From Corythucha ciliata (taxonomy: Eukaryota > Arthropoda > Insecta > Hemiptera > Tingidae): a stretch of 64,000 nucleotides of DNA. The stretch spans positions 42,959,189 to 43,023,188 of the forward strand of contig CM075938.1 in NCBI GenBank assembly GCA_038030265.1, given 5' to 3'. How positions within the stretch are numbered: the stretch's first letter is position 1; every line of letters begins with the position of its first letter. The notes beneath the pieces were generated by a model. The model was not told the origin of the DNA, made no database searches, and saw only the letters and a program-made list of their open reading frames with translations. Positions 25,101 to 37,100 of the stretch are shown piece after piece. Made by a program: the position numbers and the translations under genes.

Positions 25101-28100
25101 CTCCGCGATTGTGATACCCTGTTCGGCTATTCTTTCTTGTACTTGACCTGGTTCGAACGATTTCCTTCCCGATTTGTTTGTATCCACTTGGGCCGCAAAG
25201 TGCAATTACTTTCTACCCTGATTTAAGGAAAAGATTGGGGATTGCTTCATTTATAACCGAAAAACAACTAGGTACTACTTGTGCAATTTAGACATTTTTC
25301 CTATTAAGTTTTACCTTAACATTTTTGGAGAGACCAAGAACAAAAAATTGCAAAGTTCTCCATTCGTGAGTTTTTATTTTATTTTTTTCAGGACTCGGCA
25401 GGTAAGCAGGCCAGCAGAGGCGGAGGATGCAGTTGGCCGGAGCAACTCGCACAGTGGCCTTTACTACTCACCTCCCGGAACCTCTTACACCATTATAGAG
25501 CACAAGAAGAGGCCCATATCACCAGAACAAGTAAGTTAACTCGTTGTTGTTTCACAAATTATGAACGACGTCTCTCGGAGGTTCCCCCCTCATGCCCGAA
25601 TCAAGCTAATTGTAAGACGTATGCCCGAATCAAATGAAGTAAATTTTGAAGCCCTTGTCCTTAGAGACTGCCGGTGTCGTGTCATCTGCAAACTGGCAAT
25701 TCTGTCCTTCCAAAAGTTGGGGTAGGCTCTAGGCTGTTGAAGATAGCAGGGATCCCAACCCAAAATAGATCCTTGAAAAAACTAGATCGAACAATGACTG
25801 TATTTCTGACAGTGGCGGACCCAAGGGAGGGGCCATGGACCCTCCCTTGGGGTCGCCTAGGTCACTTGTGCAAATAAAAATCATCAAAACCTCCTCCATC
25901 GAGTCAATTTTATGGTAAATTTCTCTAATGCACTATGCGGTCTGAGACAGACGTCCCCTGAGCGGCCCAGCGAGGACTTTTCCTCGAGGATCAGGGGCCT
26001 ATTTTTTGAAAGTACTTTTCAACTCTTCTCTTTTCATTTTTCACTTTTCTTAAGTCTTTCCATGTGACAAATTTTAAGAGTGCAAAGTGTAGAGTAGAAA
26101 AATAATTAAAAAAAAAGGCCCCAGGACTTTTCCTTGGGCTTTAGGGCTGTCCACGGGAAAGTTCGTGCGCTAGTGGTTAAAAACGGTGGCATCATAGTGA
26201 GAGCCCTTTCATTTAATCTTCTTGTCGAAAATTCGTCTCAATTTTCGGAATCCCCGCGTGGAGAAACCCCAGAATATTGATTAGGTTGGAGGCTCACAGT
26301 GGTTTGAGATTTCAGTGGTTAGACCTTCGCTGTGGTTGGACCTTTTTTGTGGTTGGCCGGGGTGGTCATCAGTTGCCCCCAGCTAGACTTTAAAGCGCAG
26401 TCTTAGTGGGGCAGCTCCAAGATACCACCAATAAAGTATAATCCATCGGGATCGCCACATTTTGTATAGCGAAAATGTTCGCCGGTCTGGCTTTAGCAAT
26501 CATCAATTTTCACCTTTTCAGATTATTCATCCAACATTTCTCACATTTTGATCACTAATAAGACATTAAATTTCCTGATTTTTCTTGTCGAAAAATAGCA
26601 ATTTTCCTTGATCTGGCTCACTAGCTTTCCAAAAACCAATTTTGCGGGTTTTTCTCACCAGCAAAGAAATGTATACGTGACGAACTAACTAAAAAAATCA
26701 GTTTACGGATTTTTGTTGCTCAGTGTACCCAAGTGCCGAAATTCAGGGACCGTTTTCGAAGATTTTACGCACTACAATGTGATATAAGCTGGGTTGGTAC
26801 ACTAAAAGAACAATTTTTCGGAGTTCATACATTTTCCGTATTTTTATTTAAAAAAAACACACATTTTCCCTGATATGGCTCACAAAAAAAACAAATAACT
26901 CAGATTTCGCTCTCTAAGTACCGATTTTGTGGATATTTTTGCGTGGTGAGTTCACTAAAAAATAAATATCTCATTTAGTTGTCAACGACAGACCAATTTC
27001 GGAGGGCGGCTTCAATTCGGTGACCGAATTTGCTGATTTTTCCGCACTTTAAATCCATTTTCGCAGGTTTGACTCGCTAAAAATCAATTTATCGAATTTC
27101 GCTCTCTAAGAAACCAAATTTCGCGAATTTTTCTCGCAGAAGAAAAACATTTCCCCGAATCTGGCTCACTGTAATATAAATTTCTCGGATTTAGCTCACT
27201 GAAAACAAATTTCGAGGATTTTGTCACCACTAATAGTACATTTCACAACGAGAGAGGAAAGGGGAACTTTACCGTCGAGTTGTGGCAAGCGTTACGTCAA
27301 CGAGTCGGGTGAAGTTCCACTTTCCTCTCTGTTTGTGAAATGTACTATTTCGCGTTACCACTGAAAAAAGTGGTATTTCCCTCCTCACTATCTCAAACCT
27401 TAAACGCCCGGTGAAAACCAATTTCACCGGGTGGCGCAATCTCTGAATTGGGCCATCCCAGCGAAAGTGGTTAGCCGCCAACGAAAGTCCCCAAAATTGC
27501 TTTTTCAGTGAGCAAAATCCGAGAAATTGATGCGCGAAATGCCACATCTAGGGCAATACTTCAGCGAAATGCCACGTCAGGGTCAAAATTCATGTGGGTG
27601 AGAGTAAAACAGTTTTGAAACGGCCGCGGCACACCTACAGGAAAAATTTACGCGAAATGCCCCAGTTTATGGTCAAAACGCAAGAATATTGGGGGAGACA
27701 CTCACATGCACCTCGTAAATGAATGGGGAATTGTAAATTTCATAAAAATTTGTGGTAGAAAATTGTGTTATGCTATCATGAGGATATTATCCATTTGGAG
27801 CCGAAAATGCAACAATGAAGGCAACATGTATGAAAAATTCCCTGTTTTAGAGCAAAACGTCACATCCAGGCCAATATTTTAGCGTAAGGTCTCATTAGGG
27901 CGATCATTCAGGTCAAAATCCATGCAAAACTAAACATTCTATAGGCAGTATTTACGCGAATTGTCGCATTCAAAGAGAAATTTACACAGAATGCACCACT
28001 GTGAGCAAAACGCAGCATTCGGAGAAACACTCACGCGAATCGTCAATTTTAAGGCCACGTCAATGGGAAAAAATTATACGAAACGCCTCACCAAGGGAAA

Positions 28101-31100
28101 TTTTATGAAAAAACTTGTCAGTTTCACGAATAAATTGTCAATTTCAGAAGGAATTGTCTGTTTTACAAGAAAACTTGCAATTTTACGGGAATTCTTAAGC
28201 TTATTAACAAATGGTTGATTTTATGAGAAAATTTTCAGTTTTAAAGGTGTCAATTTAATGAGTAAATCGTCAGTTTCATAAGGGAGTAGTCAATTTCATG
28301 AGCAAATTGCAATTTGTGAGTGGGACATTGTTAATTCCCTGTGATATTAAACTTCAGAATACTTGGTTTTGTTCATTTTTAAATTTTAATCATTTTGGGG
28401 CCGATTATAGTCATGGCCCCCTCCTCAAGCCGACCCTGGATCCGCGCCTGATTACTGATTTGATTTTTGGAGCATTTAACACAATGCAGCACAAGCCGAA
28501 ATCACTGAACAAATAAATAAAGTAGCAAATTCTGTGATTGACTATTAATTGTTTCATCACTAATTTTACAGCAACCAATTTTATGTACTGACATGGATGT
28601 TTCTCCTTTGTGTCCAGGTTTTGAGAATGCTGGGTTCGGGGAGGCAGCTAGGCACGAGCAGAACAGGCGGGCATCGTGAGGCTCCTTCTCCGCCACCGCC
28701 ACCACCACCCCCGCCTCAGGGAGCTCTCGATCCACACGTGAGAACGATAAATATGTCGAAGGGGCCACCGGACTCTAGTCATGGATTCGGTATTTGCGTC
28801 AAAGGTGGCACTCGTGATACTGGTGAGTGTCCGTAATGAATTCGACTGAATTCGAATGGAAATTAAAGAAATGAAAATTCAAGGTGTGTACATATCAAGA
28901 GTTGAAGAGGGGAGCGTCGCTGAAAGAGCGGGTTTAAGACCTGGAGACACTATACTTCAGGTGAACGGAACTCCTTTCACCAGTATATCTCACGAGGACG
29001 CTCTAAAGGTAAACCGATCAACTCAACACAGGACGGCCCAGGAAAAATCTAAAAAAATCCTTCAGGTGCTAAAATCGTGTCGAGAGTTGAATATAACGGT
29101 TAGGAGCAGTGTGCCTTTTGTCGATCGACCCCTTTCCCAGTCCCAGCTACAGCCTCCTTCGCTTCAGTCGTACACGTGGGTCGACAGAAAAGGCCGACCA
29201 GTGTCACCACCTCCTAGATTTAGACAATATAATAGAGAAAAATTAAGAAAAGTACGATTGTGTGTGCATTATATTCCCTCCCTCCAATTGTTTATCACAT
29301 ATGCATCCTAGGTTGAACTGATAGTAGAGCATGGGCAAAGCCTGGGTTTGATGATTCGAGGAGGCATCGAGTACAATTTAGGAATATTCGTCACTGGTGT
29401 GGATAAAGACTCGGTGGCCGAACGAGCAGGACTTTTGGTACGTGTCCTTGAGGAAAAAAACAACTCACTGCCCCCATGACTATTCGAGAACAACCCCCCT
29501 AATTACAGTACAAATTCCAAAGATCGGCGACCAAATCCTTGAAGTGAACAGTCAATCATTCCTCGAAGTCACCCACGACGAAGCCGTGTCTCAGCTGAAA
29601 TTCCATAAGAGGATGACGCTAAAAGTGTGCGACGTGGGCAAAATACCTCATTCGTGTTCAACCTTAGACATGCACTGGCCAGATACTCCTCACAGGTACA
29701 GCAATTGCAAACTGTAAAAGCCAACTTGATTGACACTTTTTATTTCCACAGGTGCTGTGTAGCTGCACTTCAAATGGTGGACGAGAAAGCCAGGATTGTG
29801 CTGAGTAAAAATGAATTCAATACGCTCACTTACTATTTGGATGAATACTCAGCAAAACAAATGACAGTTGAAGCTTTCGTAGCCGTGCTTTTAGAATTAC
29901 TTAATACTCCCGATAAGGTAACCCATTCAAATTAACTGACGTTATCGAGATAACAAGTTTTCTGTCTTGTTACGATTGATGATGCGAATCCAGTAAATGT
30001 CGAGATTAACCGCTTAGTAACGATATATGCTAGATGTTGACGTCATTAGCCTATTTAAGTCAATAGAAACTCGCACTGACTTAGAATACCTACCATCATT
30101 GTCATGTATTTTTGTCGTTAATACCTGACTTTTGTTGGGCAATGCGAGCCGTTTCTGCAACAACAACAAAAATCTCGAAGTGTCTTAGCAGCTCTTCTTG
30201 AGCGAACAAGTGATACGTAATTCACGATCATTTGATGTTTCTTTTTTCATTCTACCATTCCTTTGTCTTTTGCTACTCGTAATTTTCTATTAATCCAATT
30301 TTACAATCAACTTCACTTTATCAAACGTTACCGTAATAATTTGTATTACGGATCCCATAATATTCAGCTGTTTCCCGTAATTTAAATTTCTCTTCACTGT
30401 AAACTATTCAAAAAAATTGGTGATGAATGGAAGCTTTTTTGCGTCAACATGGCCCCTTGAACTTGGAGGAACACAAATAACAAGAGAGAATACCTAATGA
30501 GTTTTTTGAACTGTTCATGCTCAGCTAAGAATAGGCTGTGAATGTTGAAGCTACAGCTGTAACATTCTTCTTCGGTTGAATTAAATTTATGTTGTTAATT
30601 CACCGAGACGTTGAGTGGAGAAGATCCACTTCTGATTTTGAGTTTTCAGAAAGAATCTACCTGTTGTGGTGATCACTCTGGTTTCATTCTCCCCGGTAGC
30701 CTAACTGGTGTACGCGCCGGACTAGTAATCTGGAGTTGACGGGTTCAAACCCCGCTCGGGGTAACTTAAAATCAGTATTTGACAAACTCCACTCAACTTC
30801 TCGGTGATTCAACATCACGAAATTGAATTTAACTTGACATTATTATTCAAAAAAACAATATCGATAAAATTTTACTAACGTAACTCTAAACAAAACACAA
30901 AATTTTGAGTATTTACTTCAATAACTGGCCAATGTCCTAGGAATTCAGTGATGGCTGACATCTGCCGGTTATCAACATTAGTAACCTATATTCATATAGT
31001 TAACCGTAACGTATTTCTTTTTAGCAATCTCTATTTACTGAATTGAGGGAATTGATCGCCATGGAAGACCGCCAAAGGTTCGACGATCTAGTGTACCGCA

Positions 31101-34100
31101 GGGAACAGTATCCACCCCGGGTAAGTACCCTAGGTAGAAACTCTAAAATCAATGACCGAAAAGAATCACATACCTACTGAATTATTACTTTTTAATACAG
31201 AGAGTTGGTTCGTCTTGCTGTGATAATACTCATGACGTAATAATGTCGAGTCTTCACCATATGCAAAATCCAGTGAGTTTGTCCTAACATACTTGAAAAA
31301 ACTCGCACAAAAAATAAAATAAAAATAATAAATACAATTAAATAAATAAAAAGTGACACCTAAGCACCACGAAATTGCATGCAAATTTTGGAGGGGATGA
31401 TTTTGGTATGACAAAAAATAAAATCAGTACCTATTCATAAAATGTTGCATGTAACTTGCTTGTGCAAAGCATGCATTTAAACCAATACGATAATGTTTAA
31501 TATCAGAGCGCGTTAAAAACAAGTGTTAAAAACTTATTTTCGAAATTGTTGTTTTTTTTTCCTAGAAAATTATTTACTGCAAGTGGACTGAAATTTAAAC
31601 AATCATTCACTCTCGGCAGGCTCAGAAAAAAATGCGTGATTTTTCCCCTTAATTGCTTGCGTAGAACTTGTATTGAATTTATTTGAAGAGATGTTGAGAT
31701 CTCCGGATGGTCACTGACCCACAATGTTCTAGGCGGGTCCAGAAGTAGTATACCCCTCGACATATTATACGCTCCCGGCGCATCCGTTTCTCCTAATTAT
31801 TCGGGACCAAAACTTGTAAAAAACGTCTATTTTGACCCTGGTCGAATTTTATCGTGCTTTCAGGTTATTTTTGAACTTTCGTATCAGATGAGGATGTGCT
31901 CGGAGCTCGCCCCCACTCACCCAGAAGTTTTACCCCTCGCCTACAACATCACCAGGATGGGAAGGTGCTTTCGGCAATTCTTGGCTTAGTAGGGAATAAA
32001 GTTTGATCGAATTGAGCAGATTTCGATAAAACGCGAATTTAATTGTTCGATGAGTGGATTGAGCCAAAATTCCCAGACTGTGGTCGTCAAAGCAATATAG
32101 TTGCCTTAGAAGCTCCTCTAATCAATTAAAATAGTCATGAGGAAGGTCACGAAAGGAACCAGCCGGATAGAAAATGGAAATGGGCGACTTCTGGGCAGGG
32201 GGGGGGGTCGATATTCGGGTTATTCGTAACAGCTCAATTGGCGTACAGAGATACGTGACGGCCCTCTTCATCACCCCAATACCTTCACTCGACACCACGG
32301 ACATGCGCGCTCAGGCCGATTGAAGTCGCTAGTGATCCAGACAAAAATTCCCCAGTGGGGTCAATCGCTTTGAAAACGCGTAAAAAAATTAAACTTAGTC
32401 ACAACTTACTACAAAGCGTTAAAAGCAGCACGGACAAAGTAGCGAAGAGGGTCCGCTAAAAGGCATCCCATCAAAGGTATTTTCCCCCTCGCTGACCCAG
32501 TTCTCCTAACTCAACTCAGTTGAGTACTAAATTAGCGAAATACACCCTTTTCAGGCATTATGCTATGACTTGACTGATTGAGGAAGCTGCCGGAATTCCA
32601 ACACGAGAGAGACGCTCTTCTTATCGTTTGTTAACAAAAAACCTACGAAAATGACAAATAAGAAGAGCGATGTCTGAGTTTTTTTAGACGACGAGGTGAA
32701 GAGGAATCAATGAATCAGTCACAGCTCTGCCCCCACACCCTGCGTCTAGAAGGCCAGATGCCCCACGCTGTCGGTTTATCTCCTCGGTACTCCAAACGTA
32801 TGAAAATTGACAATATGCACCCTTTTAGCGTGTTACGCGATGAGAATAGAAGGAACCTGCCTGATTTCTACCCCCCCCTCCATTCCAAGCCTGCCGGGTC
32901 GTTCCCTCGCCGTGCTGGTCTTCGCTAACAGTTTGTCACCAGAGATCTTCGAAAATTTACAATTTCTGAAGAGCACCGCTGAAGCTCTGCGCCCTCCCTG
33001 GCAGAGGCCAACCCCTCGCCAGTATTTTCTAATCACTATACCCCCTCCACACCACAAGTTTGATAAAAAAAAAAAACACAAGTCGGAAGAAAATCACGTG
33101 GAGAACTCTCCTTCGACGGCTCGCCTGATCCAAAATCCGTTTCAATTTTCGGACTCCTCGTGGCAAGAAACTACGAGCCGAGATAAGCTGTTTCGTCCCT
33201 ATCGAATTTTAGCCAATTGTATCAAAGAGTTCCGGTCTGAGTCCCTCAGATCATGCAGAATTGAAAAACACTGGTGGTTTTTGGTCGAAATGCCCCTCAG
33301 GGTACGTTAAAACCCCAAAAGTGTTTCGCCAAAAAAAGCGTTTCGCGTAGGTTGTTGGTTCCGGCAGAATTTCACCACTTATTCCGGGCCTTGCCAACAC
33401 TAACACCCTCGAGGCTTACCTCGAGGCCTCGCTTGCGTCGAGGCTTTTCCTAAGACATCCGGGCTGATGAATCACGTGCCCGTCAGGTCCACAGAAATAT
33501 TCGTGGGCTTGATGAATACGGTATTTTGTGCACGATTCAAGGGCGGCGGTATTTTGGGGGGAAGGGGGCGTAGCCAGCTCAGATAAAGGGTGGGCCGGTT
33601 TTCTTAATTCCATAATTTACCAATCACCCGAATCATTACTATGAAATTACAGAGACGCCCTATTCTCTCAGATTCAGATTATTTGATTCAGGATCTGCTA
33701 ATTTTGCGGCAGAATACTGCCGTTTCCAGAAATGGCTCTTTCAAACCAAAAGGTGGACTTCGCAGCTTCACTTCTTAAAACGTCATTTCGTGGGTCTGGA
33801 TCTTCCAGAAATAAAAGTTCGTGGATTTGTCTCAAATAAAAATAAATTTTCGTGGGCCGTTTGGTTCTATGAAAAACTAATTCCGTGGGCTTGGCTCTTT
33901 TAGAACGCCTAATTACGGAGTTTGGCTCCTCTTAAGCCCAACTATTGTGGATTTTGCCAGTTCAAACCTTCAAACCTTAGCGATCATTTCACCGGATGGC
34001 TCTTCAATGGAACACATTTCCAAAAACCAATTTTACCCGCGGTCCACTCGTAAAATGAAAATAAAAAAAACAACAATTTCGCGAGTGACGCCATTGATAT

Positions 34101-37100
34101 TTAACACAATCCTTCTAAACAGTAAAGCTTAACAGTAATGAAAATGAAAATTTCCGTTCACTTTGACGCTTTTCATGTGTGTAACAGTTTCGTGATGCAT
34201 CTTTAGTTTTTTTGTTTTTTTCTCAATTGCAAAAAAAAATTGAAAGTACATAATAGGCTATTGTTGAGTATGGTATGTGTTCAGCTTGATTGCGATGGGT
34301 GGCGGGGTAACAACGACGAAGTAAGAACGCCTTCGGAAGACTCGGGTCTGGGTCTGGGCCCTTTAGAATCAACTAACAACCGTTCTATTAGGTAAAACTC
34401 CTTAAAAGTAGTGCCTATTTTCTTTCTTTTCTTTTGTTTCGTTTTGTTTTGTAGAAACAATTAATTTTTCCTTTCTTTACTTCATTGGTTTCTTTTTATT
34501 TTTTCTTTCTTTCCTCTCTTTTGGAAAATTATAACAAGAAAAAACAGTATTTTCGTAGATTTTAAAGTTCTCTTTTGCAATAAAAATTAACAAAATTCGA
34601 TTAAAATAAAAGCAGAGCATGATTAATAGCTCTATAGAAAACCTTTTTTTTTCTTTATTAATTATTAAATAATGATATCCCTGAAATATAAAGCTCGTGG
34701 AGCATGCTGTGAAGCGAAATGAAATGAAAACATTAGTGGTAACACTGTAGAATTTTAAGAATGTTCTAAAGCCCATAGTTTTTTCATTTCGGAAAAACAA
34801 ACAGATGATTCAGTACCCGGGAAATCGAATTTATTAATGATATTTTTTTCATTCACAACAACGAAACAAATGTGAAACCAACGCATGACTAATGACAAAC
34901 GAGTTCACTGCTTATTTGATTTATATTATTTTGTTGATTTTACATTACTTATTTTATTTTATTTCATTTTTTGAAAATTAGGGTGTTTTTGATTTATTGT
35001 GTCTTGGCAGGGACAGCGATCGTCAGTCACCCAGTTTCATAACTTCATCCCAGCGAGTCAACAACAAGCACCAGGTAACAGTAACATGTGTGTACGTGTA
35101 GTCAATGTTTTTATATTTTCTTCCTCTCTTTTTTTTTTAGTTATGTATAATTTTGTCACGTAAAGTTTTCTCTCACTCACGAATAGTGAGAATTTAAGGA
35201 GAAAAGTATTACATTTCAACAATTGAATTCCACCCTAAACTCCAAAATTATTGAATAATTTCCATTTGTAGATGAGTGCCAAAATGAAACAACTAATCAT
35301 GCCATAGAAAGCTTATTAAAAGTATCATTCGGCCAAGAAAATCAAAAGCAGCATAGCTTTACATAAATTGTGGACAACATGCATCAGTTTTTGTTTTCGT
35401 TTTTCTCAAATTATGAGATCTTAAGACTAGTATGTATCGGCACTTGAGAACGGTGTGCTTTTGTATTTTGCATTTGCATTCTCGTGAAATTTTCCGCTTG
35501 AATCGCGCGAAAGCTTTTACTATTAGGTGTGTTATTAGTTGTGTTTTGATGTCGTTCATTTATTTTACTGTCATAAATCGCTCTGAGAAAGCATTAAAAA
35601 ATACCATCATTATTATTAATAACCAGAAATTAATTTATTATAACGGACCAATTTGGGGGCGCTTAGGAAGAGGAATAGAGTTGTCTAGTTAGTGGTGCTA
35701 GTGGATCTCGAACGGACGTGCTCATTAGACGCCACAAACATCATTTCTCACAATACGTTCGCTCACTAATCACTATCTTAACCCCGAGTGGTGAATGAAT
35801 CATTAACAAATAGGAGAACAAGAGGGTATTTGGGCAGAGTATTCAATTGTGACACTGCGAGCACGGGGCCGCGGGTGAGACGCCTTTTAAGGCCTTGCCC
35901 CTCCACCATAGTATTTTTTCGCCTTCTTGTAAGTTTCTCAATTTTCCCCGGCATCTCAATGGGGAACATGCACATTTTTCAAGCATTGGCGTTTCTTGAA
36001 GAGGGCTCTTCCACAAACAAGGCTATTGTTCGCATTAAACATTAAAATCAATCAAGGATTTTTTTAAAGCGGAATTTACAAAAAAATTGATTTGGGGCTT
36101 GGTTACGTTAAAGGCTATTCAATGAAATGGTTGGTGTGGGTGTGGGAAGAGGAGGGTAAGACGAATTTTCAGGGGGACAATTTTTATTGTTATTTGTGAA
36201 CAAAAAATGTTAGAGTTCCCTCACATGCTTCACAAGTGACCATTGACGTCATTTCCCCTCTCACCATCCTTCCCCTCTTGAAGAACTTTGAAATTTCTTC
36301 AAAAACCACTAAATTCACCAACCGGGCTGCAACTACCGTTGATATATTTCTGTCCATGTGCCACTTCAGCAGTATACTTTTCTCCCAAATCGGGCAATCA
36401 TGCAAGTTCCCCATTGCATGTGTATTAATATGTCTCCTGACGCTTCAGTATCACCCCTTGCGGCCAGAGGTAGCTAATTAATAACAGAGCAAAAATAGAG
36501 CGTATTACGGTATAGCTTGGCATATGGTAGAGGCTTTGTATAATTAGCTCCCCTTTTAGCGCCTCCTATTTCTGTGAATAAGGCCTCCTATTGTCTACCG
36601 GATGGAGTTCGGTGAGCTGCTTGCGCACTTTGAGGACTTCACGCAGGGTTGAAGCCGAGCGTTTGGTTAGTGCCTAATAGATATAGAATGGGTCGCATAG
36701 ATGAACGAGCTGTTCGCACTTTCAAGTCTCGAGGTCAAGAATCGAGGAGTTTTAAGGTAAAAATATGAACCCGATATATAAGGTCCCACAAGATCCCCCC
36801 CCCCCCCAGATCACAAAGTTTACCTGGTCTGGTGTGTGTCTGATCTGTTAGATCTGATCGTTCAGGATTTACTATTATGATTATTTACTTCATATTGAAA
36901 GACTCCTCATTCAACAACAATGCGGGCTATAAGGCTTTCGGGTGAGGCGTTCACACAAAAGTTCTGTTCGTATCAAGTGGGGTGTAGGGATAGCTCCTTG
37001 ATCGAAATGCCGCAAGGAGTAGAGGGTGAGCTGTTCCACGCGAGAAGGGGTTGGTGACTGCCAGGTCCTGCATTCACACAATAGTCCACTTTCTATGATA

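Larger units (their letters stand above)
16134..25391 (+). other. dysc: dysc intron 1, 9.3 kb, mobile-element rich
   Basis: Donor GTAAATA, acceptor TTTTTTTCAG. The intron contains an RNase H-like pseudogene, several degenerate arrays and two hAT-like elements, listed separately. The first ~2.3 kb (16134-18490) holds nothing I can name. Confidence 0.55.
25531..28617 (+). other. dysc: dysc intron 2, mostly one hAT-like element
   Basis: Donor GTAAGT, acceptor TGTGTCCAG. Of its 3087 bases, 2641 belong to the hAT-like element at 25810-28450. Confidence 0.75.
29918..31024 (+). other. dysc: dysc intron 8
   Basis: Donor GTAACC, acceptor TTTTTTAG. Contains the foldback with a tRNA-like centre (30577-30838); the rest is unremarkable AT-rich sequence. 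Confidence 0.7.
31273..35010 (+). other. dysc: dysc intron 10
   Basis: Holds a possible alternative last exon (31864), a repeat shared with 48140-48260, and a reverse-oriented family A array (33712-34020). Simple T-rich sequence covers 34420-35000. Confidence 0.5.

Noticed and set aside
26560..28310. CRISPR-like regular repeats
   Set aside because: The units are diverged and have no constant repeat alternating with unique spacers, and the genome is eukaryotic.
29501..29510. ATTACAG as acceptor of dysc exon 7
   Set aside because: It would put PDZ2 out of frame; the CCAAAG acceptor 14 bases later keeps the frame and the family spacing.
30691..30761. A normal functional tRNA-Thr gene
   Set aside because: Acceptor and T stems have mismatches, and the sequence sits between inverted arms typical of a mobile element; retained only as tRNA-like.
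32807..33310. 167-codon open frame on the + strand
   Set aside because: It runs through a dispersed repeat also present at 48140-48260, shows no domain, and a second overlapping frame is equally open.
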